This document shows positions 52,605 through 56,514 of a stretch of DNA of 64,000 bases, in pieces (positions within the stretch are counted from its first letter, which is position 1; each line of letters starts with the position of its first letter). The stretch lies in assembly GCA_009823395.1 (NCBI GenBank), contig CM020513.1, positions 3,217,501 through 3,281,500 of the forward strand. The letters are read 5' to 3'. The position numbers and the translations under genes are program-made. The notes under the pieces are model-generated. The model saw only the letters and a list, made by a program, of their open reading frames with translations. It was not told where the DNA came from and ran no database searches. This DNA is from Thamnaconus septentrionalis. Lineage: Eukaryota; Chordata; Actinopteri; Tetraodontiformes; Monacanthidae.

Positions 52605-55312
52605 CCAGACCCTCGGCTGCTCTTCAGCGTGTGCAGGACATTGCTGAACTTGCGAAGTTTGGGTTTTTTTTCCACTTGGATTTCAATTTTGGAAATGCCA
52701 TTTCATTGCACATCTCGCCAACTTCCTGAACACAGTGTTTTCTCTTGCTGTTACTTTTCCATTGATTACAAAAATAAATCCCCTTCTTTTGAGGATTCAG
52801 AGGCAGCAGGTTGGACTGCAACCAACAGCATGAGGCACCTATGAACCCTGTTCCTGACTGTCCTGAATGTTGAACTCTTAATTTGTAGCCAGAGGGCTGT
52901 GCACTAAACTACGGAAGCGCATAGCTGCCACCCGAGAAAAAAAACAGGGCTCACTATCACGGAATAACGTGAAACTATCACAAAATAACGTGATAATTGT
53001 GACGGAAAAACGTGAAACTATCACGTTATTTCAAGATACTTTTCACGTTATGATGTGAAACTGTCACATTTTTACGTGATCATTTTCACGTCATAACGTG
53101 ATACTGAGGGGACATTCAAAAAAGCTTAAAGAGCTTAATGACCAAAAACAGCGATCAATCATCACCAAATTTTGTGTGGACCTCTCTAGTCATGCCCACT
53201 TCCACCACTCCAAATAGACCAAAACAATAACTCCCGTTTCATGGATACTGTTCATGTTAAGCCATTTCCTCTCCATAGGCGTTCATTATAGAGAAAAGGC
53301 TTAATGTAGCTTAATGTCCGAAAACAGCAATCATCAATCACCAAATTTCACGTGGGCAATACAGGAATTTAAAATTCAGGCTGGGCATGACTACAGATGT
53401 CCAGGTGAAATTTGGCGATGATTGATTGCTGTTTTCGGTCAATAAGCCACTCGCTATTTGCTGGAAGGATGTCAAAAAGCCCTTCTTTAAGTCATTGGCC
53501 GAAAGAGCCGTCAACATGCTTTGTGCAAGAAAAATTTACATTCACAATGAAAAAGAAATCAGCCACATTCTATGAGATTTGGACCACATTTCTTTCATTC
53601 TTGGAGAACTGTGAAATTGGGGGCAACTCTGGAGATTTGAAGGTGATTCATTCATAAGAAATGCCGATATAACTACTGATAACTACTGTATATGATGGAA
53701 AGGTATTCTAAGTGAACACTGAACTTTAACTGCTGCTATAAAGAGCTTTGTTTGGATGATGTTAAGGCTGCAGGTCATTTTTCAATGGAGGAAAGAAGGA
53801 ACGACATGACTAAGACTGTTTTCTTTTTGTAGGCACACGTGTCCCATTATTTTCACCTGCCTCATCAGGAGTTATTTCAAAAGCTGCGGCTCAGATCAGC
53901 CGTGTTGCACCCAAGCGAAGTCTGCAGCTGCGGCTACCTGGTCCAACTAGTAACAGCAGAGCAGACTGGCAGAGTTCAGTCAGCCAGTCAGTCTTGTCTC
54001 TCATTTACAGTAACTTTCTAAGGGCACACTGCAAGACGGTCACAGATACAGACACTGGATAAGCTCCATCTGCCTTGTCAGGTTGGGGGCCGTTTCAAAG
54101 GAGGCAAACTCGGCAGTGCTAATAAATCCGCCCTCTGTTCCGAGGAGAGGATGTCTGACGGAGGCAGACTCAGTGTCTGGCCGTGTGAAACCTGGACGCC
54201 GTCTCAGACGCTGCAGCTGAGAAGCTTTGCACTCATTTGACACGCCGCGTGTTGAAGTCTCAGGCTGCCCACCAGCGTGAGCAGTCCCTGTCATCTCAAA
54301 AGGGCAAAAAACACCCCAAAAACCAAACTTTTCAGATTAATGAGAGTGTAGCAAAGGTGATGCAATCCCCGCTTGGATGCCTCCCCAGTAAACGGTGCTT
54401 GCCAAGAGTGAGAGAGAGCAGCCCCGGCCCGGGTGAAGTCAGAGCCCCGGAGAACAGTGGACTTAGTCAGGATAAGTGAGCCCACTGGGCTCCAAGTTCT
54501 GGGCCAGTGGCCCCGTTCTGAGGAGTTCTTTATGGCAAGGCCATCGCCCCAGGTCAGCAGCCACCCTCCAGCACAAGGGCGCCTTCCACACACCACACAC
54601 ACAGGCACACACACACACGTCTTGACTGAGCGCTAAACTTTCATTAAGTGGCCTATTTAATGAGAGTTTAGTGTTTCATTTTCTTGACTTTATTCCATGA
54701 CACTTTTAACCTTTTGCAGCTTAACAAATAAAAGAGGACTCATAAAAACGTCCAACTGACTGAATCTAATTTCCACCCCAAACGCCCACAAATTTCAGCG
54801 GGAGATGACGGTCACGTCCACGTCTTTCTTCTCGCTCACTCTCAAAGGCCTCCAAACTCTACTTCAGTCTCTTATTTCCTGTCCTCATATCGTATTCGCT
54901 TTTCTGTTTTTCTTTTCTTAAAACATCAATGAAAAGCGCCTCTGGCTGGAACCGTGGTTCCTCATTCATCAACGGCCTGTCAAAGCTGAAGGGGAGATGC
55001 AAGCCTGACGGCCTTTGTGGGAACGAGCGTGAACGCACCCAGCGGAGGACGTGGTCATGACCATGCAGCAACATTTCAACAGGTTTTCCTTTGTTTTCAG
55101 ATCGTGTTAAAGAGGAAAGATGGACTGACTGTGTGTTGTATTAGGACGATTGCCTTTCAGTCAGGATAAAAAAAACATATTGAATATAGTTGAAGAAGAC
55201 TCACCGAAGCCAAAGGCAGCTGGAGCCGGGATGGGAGCCGACTGAACTGGTGTAGAGGTGTACAGGCCGGTCACCAGCAAGCCATCGAATGGAACACTGG
55301 TCGACACAGTAA
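1..55312 (-). CDS. reln: Reelin, partial gene (exons 2-26 of the coding series)
   Basis: This is the gene-level entry; exons are listed separately. Reelin is a large secreted extracellular-matrix glycoprotein. It signals through VLDLR and ApoER2 to Dab1 and guides neuronal positioning. The 25 minus-strand exons join with unbroken phase and no internal stop into about 1,165 residues. These run through the reeler domain, the N-terminal region, repeat 1 with an EGF module ([11 protein letters not shown]), repeat 2 with an EGF module ([11 protein letters not shown]), and the start of repeat 3. Four Asp-box motifs of the form S-x-D/N-x-G-x-x-W are visible in exons 15, 19, 21 and 25. All junctions are GT-AG. 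The signal peptide exon lies beyond 64000 and repeats 3-8 lie below position 1. I see no frameshift or missing structural cysteine in the part present. Identity rests on extended recognisable similarity to vertebrate reelin. Teleosts usually keep one reln, but paralogy cannot be tested here. Confidence 0.97.
252..457 (-). CDS. reln: reln exon 25, repeat 2B with Asp-box
   Basis: 206 bp, phase 0 to phase 2. It encodes [60 protein letters not shown] and [16 protein letters not shown] is the Asp-box. It matches human [67 protein letters not shown]. The acceptor CCATTGGCAG follows a (TG)n run rather than a pyrimidine tract. Donor ACG|GTGAGG. Confidence 0.97.
468..489. repeat. (CA)11 beside exon 25 acceptor
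   Basis: Reads as (TG)n in the reln transcript, ending nine bases before the intron 24 acceptor AG. Confidence 0.95.
1144..1330 (-). CDS. reln: reln exon 24, EGF 2 end and repeat 2B
   Basis: 187 bp, phase 2 to phase 0. It encodes [60 protein letters not shown] and SK. It completes EGF module 2 ([10 protein letters not shown]) and starts sub-repeat 2B (GCGV...SLYF). It matches human CDQGYQGTECHPE...[29 protein letters not shown]. Donor AAG|GTGCAA. Confidence 0.97.
1436..1471. repeat. (TG)18 in intron 23
   Basis: Reads as (CA)n in the transcript and begins seven bases after the exon 23/intron 23 junction. It fills about a quarter of a 148-bp intron. Confidence 0.95.
1479..1616 (-). CDS. reln: reln exon 23, repeat 2A end and first half of EGF 2
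   Basis: 138 bp, phase 2 to phase 2. It encodes [40 protein letters not shown] and DHGHCR, matching human [46 protein letters not shown]. Donor CAG|GTCGGT departs from consensus at +3 and is followed seven bases later by a (CA)17-18 run in the transcript. The acceptor is preceded by a TG-rich stretch. Confidence 0.97.
1735..1930 (-). repeat. TTAGCCCTCTG dispersed family copy
   Basis: The complement starts TTAGCCCTCTGTTCACAGCC (1903-1922) and continues to CCTCTGTGACATCACAAAGG at about 1768-1787. It shares the bipartite layout of other copies: the 20-mer at one end and a TGACATCACAAAGG-type block about 140-150 bases away. No transposase or reverse transcriptase; class unknown. Confidence 0.6.
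2124..2170. repeat. (GT)23
   Basis: Uninterrupted dinucleotide run in intron 22. Confidence 0.97.
3238..3773. mobile_element. hAT-like non-autonomous DNA transposon (536 bp)
   Basis: The right end complemented reads CAGTGTTTTTGGGATTAC and the left end CAGCTTTGGTGAGTAATC, so the ends form imperfect inverted repeats. GTAATC/GATTAC words recur internally at both ends (for example GTAATCTGTAATGAGTAATT). Flanks are GTTGTGAC on the left and ATTGTGAA on the right, 6 of 8 matching, as expected for a decayed 8-bp hAT target duplication. No transposase frame. Superfamily assignment is inference from end sequence and duplication length. Confidence 0.65.
3964..4076 (-). CDS. reln: reln exon 22, repeat 2A
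   Basis: 113 bp, phase 0 to phase 2. It encodes [20 protein letters not shown] then [18 protein letters not shown] (last codon split), matching human [38 protein letters not shown]. The paired cysteines after the Asp-box are kept. Acceptor CCCTCAG|GCC, donor ATG|GTAAAG. Confidence 0.96.
4077..4850 (-). other. reln intron 21 (774 bp)
   Basis: AT-rich intron sequence with an A14 run near 4285. I see no gene, repeat family or structured element. Confidence 0.75.
4851..5043 (-). CDS. reln: reln exon 21, repeat 2A with Asp-box
   Basis: 193 bp, phase 2 to phase 0. It encodes [60 protein letters not shown] and [12 protein letters not shown] is the Asp-box. The acceptor is CTGCAG|TTTTTC: it keeps frame (AG+T = Ser) and gives FSGE for human FTGD. 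A second AG eight bases later would cause a stop at once, so it was rejected as the true site. Donor GAG|GTAAGT is consensus. Confidence 0.96.
5173..5409 (-). CDS. reln: reln exon 20, end of repeat 1 and start of repeat 2
   Basis: 237 bp, phase 2 to phase 2. It encodes [60 protein letters not shown] and [18 protein letters not shown]. The FRWWQPYHS...VWALDEI block closes repeat 1[11 protein letters not shown] opens repeat 2A. It is very close to human reelin. Acceptor TCCCAG|GATC, donor TCAG|GTAGGA. Confidence 0.98.
5410..5848 (-). other. reln intron 19 (439 bp)
   Basis: Contains an imperfect CA-rich stretch near 5795-5826. Nothing else recognisable. Confidence 0.75.
5849..6010 (-). CDS. reln: reln exon 19, repeat 1B with Asp-box
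   Basis: 162 bp, phase 2 to phase 2. It encodes [40 protein letters not shown] and [21 protein letters not shown] is the Asp-box. It matches human [53 protein letters not shown]. Donor CCAG|GTAGCG. Confidence 0.97.
6408..6468. repeat. (GT)n with CG interruption
   Basis: GT run broken by CGCGCGCG; alternating purine-pyrimidine over about 60 bases. Intron 18. Confidence 0.95.
6590..6622. repeat. (GA)16
   Basis: Dinucleotide run in intron 18. Confidence 0.97.
7238..7471 (-). CDS. reln: reln exon 18, EGF module 1 end and repeat 1B
   Basis: 234 bp, phase 2 to phase 2. It encodes [77 protein letters not shown] and R split across the junction. [11 protein letters not shown] completes EGF 1; FGCG and ALVFN are hallmarks of the next sub-repeat. 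It matches human residues of about 692-770. Acceptor TACAG|GTGTG, donor CCAG|GTGACC. Confidence 0.97.
7734..7800 (-). CDS. reln: reln exon 17, first half of EGF module 1
   Basis: 67 bp, phase 1 to phase 2. It encodes [20 protein letters not shown] then GCK. This is the CxxxCxxxxxC half of the EGF-like module of repeat 1; the remaining cysteines are in exon 18. It matches human [23 protein letters not shown]. Donor CAA|GTAAGG is strong. Confidence 0.95.
7981..8090 (-). CDS. reln: reln exon 16, reelin repeat 1
   Basis: 110 bp, phase 2 to phase 1. It encodes [30 protein letters not shown] and MWAVDN, matching human [36 protein letters not shown]. The RFRW...WAVDN pair is the signature end of a reelin sub-repeat. 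Acceptor TGCAG|GTGG, donor ACG|GTGAAT. Confidence 0.97.
8224..8352 (-). CDS. reln: reln exon 15, reelin repeat 1 with Asp-box
   Basis: 129 bp, phase 2 to phase 2. It encodes [40 protein letters not shown] and [11 protein letters not shown] is the Asp-box (BNR) motif of the sub-repeat; the CLPE/C pair is the conserved cysteine pair that follows. The only notable change from human in the motif is STNH to STNQ. Donor GCGG|GTACGA is modest. Confidence 0.97.
8353..9434 (-). other. reln intron 14 (1,082 bp)
   Basis: Mostly occupied by a probable inverted-repeat element (about 8665-9316). The remainder is unremarkable. Confidence 0.75.
8665..9316. mobile_element. Probable inverted-repeat MITE (about 650 bp)
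   Basis: Near the left end the sequence reads GTTCAGACTGGCAGGCAAAA. The right end, complemented, reads GTTCAGATTGCAGGCGAAAC. The interior has CpG-rich words (GACGTCACTC, GACGTCGTTGC) typical of teleost non-autonomous elements, and phrases such as CAGTGTGAAC occur near both ends. Exact termini and target duplication are not clear, so boundaries are approximate and the superfamily is not assigned. Confidence 0.5.
9435..9643 (-). CDS. reln: reln exon 14, reelin repeat 1
   Basis: 209 bp, phase 0 to phase 2. It encodes [60 protein letters not shown] and GCGSYQPAN. It matches human [21 protein letters not shown]...[36 protein letters not shown]. Acceptor CCCTCAG|ACT; donor ACAG|GTGGGG. Confidence 0.97.
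9894..10009 (-). CDS. reln: reln exon 13, start of reelin repeat 1
   Basis: 116 bp, phase 1 to phase 0. It encodes [20 protein letters not shown] then [18 protein letters not shown], matching human [38 protein letters not shown]. Donor AGG|GTGAGA; acceptor TTTTAG|GTGG. It is joined to exon 12 by the shortest complete intron in the window apart from none smaller, 79 bp. Confidence 0.96.
10089..10240 (-). CDS. reln: reln exon 12, N-terminal region
   Basis: 152 bp, phase 2 to phase 1. It encodes [40 protein letters not shown] and [10 protein letters not shown], matching human [50 protein letters not shown]. Donor ATGG|GTACCC, acceptor CCTCAG|CTGG. Confidence 0.97.
10895..10964. repeat. (CA)35
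   Basis: Uninterrupted 70-base run in intron 11. Confidence 0.97.
11357..11678 (+). repeat. Duplicated intronic segment, copy 1 (intron 11)
   Basis: Near-identical to 13011-13336. It contains TTAGCCCTCTGTTTGCAGCC at 11386-11405, then CTGATGCTTTGTTGGACCTT, CAAGGCGACTTCAAAATAAA, and near the end TTAATTAACCTCCTGGATTA and CTTTCTCTCTTCACCTCT. Differences are scattered substitutions and a few short indels. The two copies lie about 1.65 kb apart in the same orientation. Confidence 0.9.
12432..12577 (-). CDS. reln: reln exon 11, N-terminal region
   Basis: 146 bp, phase 0 to phase 2. It encodes [40 protein letters not shown] and EDFESSPA plus part of a codon. It matches human [47 protein letters not shown]. 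Donor AAA|GTACGT. Only 131 bp separate it from exon 10, and the two are bracketed by a duplicated intronic segment. Confidence 0.96.
12709..12949 (-). CDS. reln: reln exon 10, N-terminal region
   Basis: 241 bp, phase 2 to phase 0, about residues 302-382. It encodes [20 protein letters not shown], then [49 protein letters not shown] and K. It matches human [20 protein letters not shown]...[40 protein letters not shown]. Donor AAG|GTGCAC is modest. An AG doublet at the acceptor is resolved by phase with exon 9. Confidence 0.97.
13011..13336 (+). repeat. Duplicated intronic segment, copy 2 (intron 9)
   Basis: Partner of 11357-11678. TTAGCCCTCTGTTTGCAGCC sits at 13040-13059. It carries a small local duplication (GATTCAGTTCTCCT twice, about 13236-13264) that copy 1 lacks. 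It ends nine bases before the target duplication of the hAT-like element. Confidence 0.9.
13353..14007. mobile_element. hAT-like non-autonomous transposon with exact 8-bp target duplication
   Basis: 655 bp. It starts CAGTGATGTGCA and ends TGCCCATCACTG, whose complement is CAGTGATGGGCA: 11 of 12 terminal bases match as an inverted repeat. It is flanked on both sides by the identical octamer GATTCTTC (13345-13352 and 14008-14015), the length typical of hAT insertions. The interior is rich in AGCTAC/GTAGCT words and has a local duplication (13685-13762). No transposase frame. Sits in reln intron 9. Confidence 0.85.
14192..14257. repeat. (GGA)n tract beside exon 9 donor
   Basis: Imperfect GGA/GAG trinucleotides; in the transcript a CTC-rich tract starting about 14 bases after the exon 9 splice donor. 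Confidence 0.9.
14271..14379 (-). CDS. reln: reln exon 9, N-terminal region (CR-50 zone)
   Basis: 109 bp, phase 1 to phase 2. It encodes [20 protein letters not shown] followed by [17 protein letters not shown], matching human [33 protein letters not shown]. The donor AG|GTTCTC is weak at positions +3 to +6 and is followed by a (CTC)n tract in the transcript. The acceptor TTTTCTTTCCAG is preceded by a TG run. Confidence 0.96.
14380..15730 (-). other. reln intron 8 (1,351 bp)
   Basis: Begins at its 3' splice side with a short CA/TG run and then shows no recognisable repeat, gene or RNA. AT-rich segment at about 15270-15550. Confidence 0.7.
15731..15782 (-). CDS. reln: reln exon 8, N-terminal region
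   Basis: 52 bp, phase 0 to phase 1, encoding [17 protein letters not shown]. It matches human ITTGLNTTTASVLQFSI. It contains a possible N-glycosylation sequon NTS. Acceptor CACAG|ATC, donor CTCG|GTGAGG. Confidence 0.95.
16890..17405. mobile_element. Inverted-repeat MITE (about 516 bp) inside an older repeat
   Basis: The left end reads TAGCTGCATTTACATTA and the complement of the right end reads TAGCTGCGTTTCCATTA, 15 of 17 matching. TTTTTCGCAAAA lies just inside the left end and TTTTGCGCAA just inside the right, extending the inverted structure. No transposase frame. Flanking sequence on both sides resembles the TTAGCCCTCTG repeat family, so this insertion is probably younger than that copy. 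Superfamily not assigned. Confidence 0.65.
17440..17500 (-). repeat. TTAGCCCTCTG dispersed family copy, end part
   Basis: GGCTGTAAACAGAGGGCTAA at 17445-17464 is the complement of the family 20-mer with one change. The TGTGATGTCACAG block at about 16829-16842 may be its other end, separated by the element at 16890-17405. Confidence 0.55.
17800..17896 (-). CDS. reln: reln exon 7, N-terminal region
   Basis: 97 bp, phase 2 to phase 0. It encodes [20 protein letters not shown] then [12 protein letters not shown], matching human [32 protein letters not shown]. It contains the four-cysteine cluster CxxCxxxxxC plus FCEP. In mammals the CR-50 epitope (about residues 230-346), needed for homopolymer formation, begins in this part. 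Acceptor ACAG|GTCAG; the alternative AG three codons on would create an immediate stop. Confidence 0.97.
18005..18083 (-). CDS. reln: reln exon 6, N-terminal region
   Basis: 79 bp, phase 1 to phase 2, encoding [20 protein letters not shown] and ELDSSIW. It matches human [20 protein letters not shown]...NIW. The LRDDFD block is the typical opening of a reelin-type beta-sandwich sub-domain. Donor CTG|GTAGGT. Confidence 0.95.
18186..18218 (-). CDS. reln: reln exon 5, 33-bp micro-exon
   Basis: Only 33 bp, phase 1 to phase 1, encoding [11 protein letters not shown] as a short linker after the reeler domain. It corresponds to the human APTDVTVHPHL segment. Acceptor CTCTTTCAG|CG and donor CTGG|GTGAGTC are both strong. 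It is too short to be found by ORF length; phase continuity with exons 4 and 6 and the APT start support it. Confidence 0.88.
18380..18785. repeat. Possible degenerate DNA transposon with GATA/ATCGATA words
   Basis: ATATTGATAGTATTGATATC and GATCGATACTTTTGCTGCAG at one side and GGTATCAGATCAATACCAAA at the other suggest a palindromic element similar in vocabulary to 57345-57595. Ends and target duplication not found. Confidence 0.3.
19183..19209. repeat. (CTT)9
   Basis: Trinucleotide run in intron 4. Confidence 0.95.
20309..20620 (+). repeat. TTAGCCCTCTG dispersed family copy
   Basis: TTAGCCCTCTGTTTGCGGCC at 20309-20328, then GATCCTTTGCTGGACCTTCC, then GTGCCCTCTGTGGCATCACA about 110 bases later. 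Same order of blocks as at 11385 and 1735. Confidence 0.6.
22021..22569. mobile_element. Inverted-repeat MITE with 3-bp target duplication (549 bp)
   Basis: The left end is GGCTGTGTCTCAATTCAGGG and the right end, complemented, begins with the same 20 bases; the match continues as xCTGCATCCTTCG. Both sides carry the trinucleotide CTT (22018-22020 and 22570-22572). GCATCCTTCGAA-type words recur internally. No transposase frame. A 3-bp duplication is consistent with a PIF/Harbinger or ISL2EU-like group, but that is inference. Confidence 0.8.
26408..26478 (-). CDS. reln: reln exon 4, end of reeler domain
   Basis: 71 bp, phase 2 to phase 1. It encodes [20 protein letters not shown] then EQG, almost identical to the human segment. 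The cysteine in QLCEQG is the expected partner of the one in exon 3. The acceptor reads GGCAG|AG; phase with exon 3 (CT + A) fixes the first of the two AG dinucleotides as the one used. Donor GAG|GTGAGT. Confidence 0.96.
27079..27113. repeat. (GCT)11
   Basis: Trinucleotide run in intron 3; gives a poly-Cys chance frame on the plus strand. Confidence 0.95.
29209..29299. repeat. (CA)45, longest microsatellite in the window
   Basis: A 91-base uninterrupted run in intron 3. Confidence 0.97.
29532..29700 (+). repeat. TTAGCCCTCTG dispersed family copy
   Basis: TTAGCCCTCTGTTTGCAGCC at 29533-29552, exact, followed by GGCTGATGCTGTGTTGTGCC, CACATGGGGACAA, and a TTTGTGACGCCACAAAGAG block near 29677. 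Confidence 0.65.
32100..32215 (-). repeat. Probable TTAGCCCTCTG family relative
   Basis: CCCTTTGTGACATCACAGCA at about 32108 and AGCAGGAAACTAAAAAC at about 32150 are shared with the copy at 51030-51220, but the terminal 20-mer is replaced by AAAGGGTTAAATATG. A weak member of the family. Confidence 0.4.
33381..33419. repeat. GGTGGC/GGCGGC minisatellite
   Basis: About 39 bases of GGT and GGC triplets in intron 3; G-rich on the plus strand with closely spaced GG pairs. Confidence 0.8.
33860..33940 (+). repeat. TTAGCCCTCTG dispersed family copy, truncated
   Basis: TTAGCCCTGTGTTTGCAGCC at 33867-33886, one change from the consensus 20-mer, followed by CTCCTAGGCG and an A run. The rest of the element is not visible. 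Confidence 0.5.
34794..34841. repeat. (CAG)16
   Basis: Uninterrupted CAG run in intron 3, read as CTG in the reln transcript. Confidence 0.95.
35919..36057 (-). CDS. reln: reln exon 3, reeler domain
   Basis: 139 bp, entered in phase 1 and left in phase 2. It encodes [20 protein letters not shown], then a Ser/Thr segment, then [15 protein letters not shown]. The two cysteines (in FVCSVV and TGCVNF) sit where reeler-domain disulfide cysteines sit in mammalian reelin. Donor CT|GTAAGTGC is strong. Covers about residues 109-155 of the human numbering. Confidence 0.97.
36400..36685 (+). mobile_element. Probable 3' tail of a LINE
   Basis: A run of CTTTCTGAACATGTTTGTAC, T-rich sequence, GATGTTCAAAATAAATTC and then repeated AATCAAATCAAATCAA. 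A polyadenylation-like AATAAA followed by short tandem repeats is the usual 3' end of teleost LINEs. No coding part is recognisable, so this is a moderate call. Confidence 0.4.
39690..39772 (+). repeat. (AATTC)n pentanucleotide, likely LINE-tail derived
   Basis: About eleven AATTC units, the last two interrupted by AGTTC, follow ATTACAATAAAGAATTTC. A tandem pentamer directly after AATAAAG is the pattern left by LINE 3' ends, so origin from a retrotransposon tail is inferred. Confidence 0.7.
40479..40534. repeat. (TCTG)n(CCTG)n compound tetranucleotide
   Basis: About six TCTG units change to about six CCTG units. Intron 2. Confidence 0.95.
41077..41577. mobile_element. Inverted-repeat MITE with TGA target duplication (501 bp)
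   Basis: The left end is GGCCCTGTCCACACGG and the complement of the right end is GGTCCTGTCTACACGG, 14 of 16 matching. Both flanks are TGA (41074-41076 and 41578-41580). The interior is CpG-rich with AACG/CGTT words (GAAACGTGGCG, CGAAACGGCGTTG). Palindromic design and 3-bp duplication suggest a Harbinger-type non-autonomous element; superfamily is inference. Lies in reln intron 2. Confidence 0.8.
43690..43761. repeat. (CA)36
   Basis: Uninterrupted 72-base run in intron 2. Confidence 0.97.
45918..45949. repeat. (GA)16
   Basis: Dinucleotide run in intron 2; a similar run lies at about 46434-46463. Confidence 0.9.
47689..47762. repeat. CAG-rich imperfect tract
   Basis: CAG triplets interrupted by GAG and TAC; intron 2. 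Confidence 0.85.
48419..48535 (+). mobile_element. L2-like LINE reverse transcriptase fragment, left part
   Basis: Plus-strand translation gives [20 protein letters not shown] from 48467, the conserved block of non-LTR reverse transcriptases that precedes the YADD catalytic motif. The upstream part of the element is missing or not recognisable, so it is 5'-truncated. The reading frame stops making sense at about 48536, where a minus-strand element begins; it resumes at about 49207. The L2 assignment is from the look of the motif and the tail and is inference. Confidence 0.75.
48536..49206 (-). mobile_element. RTE/Rex3-like LINE fragment inserted in antisense
   Basis: Minus-strand frames give [20 protein letters not shown] (from about 49170 downward), [14 protein letters not shown], then after a frame shift [19 protein letters not shown] and [20 protein letters not shown], ending LLPPRPDSG near 48561. 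These blocks are typical of the post-catalytic part of a fish non-LTR retrotransposon. After the stop the element runs CGGATAATGCGGCAGAA into an AAGAAG-rich tail, as at a LINE 3' end. It is 5'-truncated and frameshifted, so inactive. Rex3/RTE naming is inference. Confidence 0.75.
49207..49757 (+). mobile_element. L2-like LINE fragment, right part with YADD motif and 3' tail
   Basis: Resumes the plus-strand element with [17 protein letters not shown]; the YADD catalytic motif is encoded at 49229-49240. Further on, [20 protein letters not shown] and HLFKQAYLL (about 49508-49600) are the usual C-terminal block of L2-like proteins. The 3' end GTGCCCTTAAACAAAATG runs into a TATTATTATT tail. Frame changes and stops show that it is a dead copy. 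Confidence 0.75.
51030..51220 (-). repeat. TTAGCCCTCTG dispersed family copy
   Basis: TGTGATGTCACACTTTGC at about 51044 and GGCCATAAACCGAGGGCTAA at 51177-51196. The last is the complement of the 20-mer with several changes. AGCAGGAAACTAAAAAC lies between, as in the relative at 32100. Confidence 0.5.
52341..52377. repeat. (ATT)n
   Basis: Trinucleotide run with one interruption. Intron 2. Confidence 0.9.
52521..52603. repeat. (CAG)n, about 80 bases
   Basis: CAG triplets with two GGAT interruptions at the left and about 17 uninterrupted units at the right. Intron 2. Confidence 0.95.
52960..53105. repeat. ACGTGA/TCACGT array
   Basis: Within 146 bases the hexamers ACGTGA or TCACGT occur about eight times, mostly inside TAACGTGAAACTATCAC-type units on alternating strands, giving an irregular palindromic array. 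It lies next to the foldback at 53133-53447. Likely part of a non-autonomous transposon; no coding content. Confidence 0.6.
53133..53447. repeat. Foldback with 49-bp arms plus a third direct copy
   Basis: The left arm 53133-53181 (GCTTAATGACCAAAAACAGC onward) and right arm 53399-53447 are reverse complements at about 40 of 49 positions. A third, direct copy of the left arm lies at 53309-53359. The shared core reads AAAACAGCAATCAATCATC. No coding content. Probably a DNA-transposon remnant. Confidence 0.7.
55205..55312 (-). CDS. reln: reln exon 2, reeler domain
   Basis: 108 bp, entered and left in phase 1. It encodes [20 protein letters not shown] followed by a Ser/Pro/Ala-rich turn and AFGFG, matching the human VTISTS...[16 protein letters not shown] segment of the reeler domain (about residues 73-108). 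The acceptor is CTTCCAG with a good pyrimidine tract; the donor is CG|GTGAGTC. It stands isolated between an intron 1 of more than 8.6 kb and a 19.1 kb intron 2. Confidence 0.95.
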
Positions 55313-56457
55313 CTGGAAGAAAAAGCATTAAAAAAAATTAATGAATTAACGCTGATTTCACTCTTTGGTTACATCAGTCAGAAACAACCAACCATGATCT
55401 CTCAGGCATCGCTGACCTTCTATTGATAACATGGGACAAAACGTCACAGTGCCGCCGCCGCCGCCACTGCTGATTAGGTGTCAGATATCGCAAGTACTGA
55501 GTTTGTTCACACTTCATTTGCAAGCCGTGTCGGTAATTAGTCAGCGTGATGCACACGTGGGCGGACAGGATGTCTGGAAATGCACATGCACATTAGGGCT
55601 CGGCGACACCCGGCGAGCTAACGAGCGCCGATGTTTCACCGACGGGCACGTGGAGTGACCGTCAGCTGGGGAGGCCGAGGCTTTCGCATGGCCTCCAGGT
55701 GGAAGAGGTGAGAACATATGTGCAATCAGGTGCGATTCCACTTCTCACCCTTCCACGACTCCGGGGGAGGATGTGGTATTTATGGGAAGTGAAAAAGATA
55801 TTGTTCTAGAGGCTGTTTGTGTCCGTTTTTAAGCTCATGTTGTCCTTCAGCGTTATCAAATTAAAATTAAAATTAAATTCAGATTCCATATCACACCCAC
55901 TGTGGAGAGCTTTTTCGACATCTGAGTAAAACAAAACTGTTCAATAATTGTAATAATTGTTACAATTGAAGGTAATTGCTCATTTCCTTGTATGGGAATA
56001 TCCAGATTGTCAAAAGCTTAAAACAAGGGGGAAAATAATGATTTAAAAAAAAGATATTACCCCACTGGTTCATTGTGTAAGACAAAAAAAAAAAAAAAAA
56101 AAAGGGGGAATCATCCCGGACAAATCGCACCACTTTAATCAAAGCCCCGTCTCTATTGGCAACCATATTAGCCGAGACAGATGAGTTAATTGTCTGTAAC
56201 CCAGATCGCCCGGGCCGGCGCTGATTTATCGCAGGTCACAGCCCACAGCCGACCGCCAACCGCTGCGTGCAGGCGAAGAGTAGAAGCCAGACAGCGGCGG
56301 TGCAGCTTTACTTCCTCTATCCAGCTGCAACTTAACTATTGATCCACCCCCTCAACACCCCCAACCAATCCCACCAGTAAACAAAAGCCTTGAGTTACAG
56401 GCCCACAGAGTCCACTGCCTCCGAGTTCAGCCACTGGACTGTTTCCAGCCAGACAGA

Positions 56458-56462
<5 letters not shown>

Positions 56463-56512
<50 letters not shown>
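56463..56512. repeat. (AG)25
   Basis: Dinucleotide run in intron 1. Confidence 0.97.

Positions 56513-56514
<2 letters not shown>

Larger units (their letters stand above)
36058..55204 (-). other. reln intron 2 (19,147 bp)
   Basis: Largest complete intron. Holds a probable LINE 3' tail (about 36400-36680), an (AATTC)n tail (39716-39772), an inverted-repeat element (41077-41577), long CA runs (43690-43761), nested LINE fragments (48419-49757), a TTAGCCCTCTG family copy (about 51030-51220), a (CAG)n tract (52521-52603), an ACGTGA-rich array (52960-53105) and a foldback (53133-53447). Long frames such as 38651-39436 are low-complexity chance frames. No supported exon. Confidence 0.7.
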
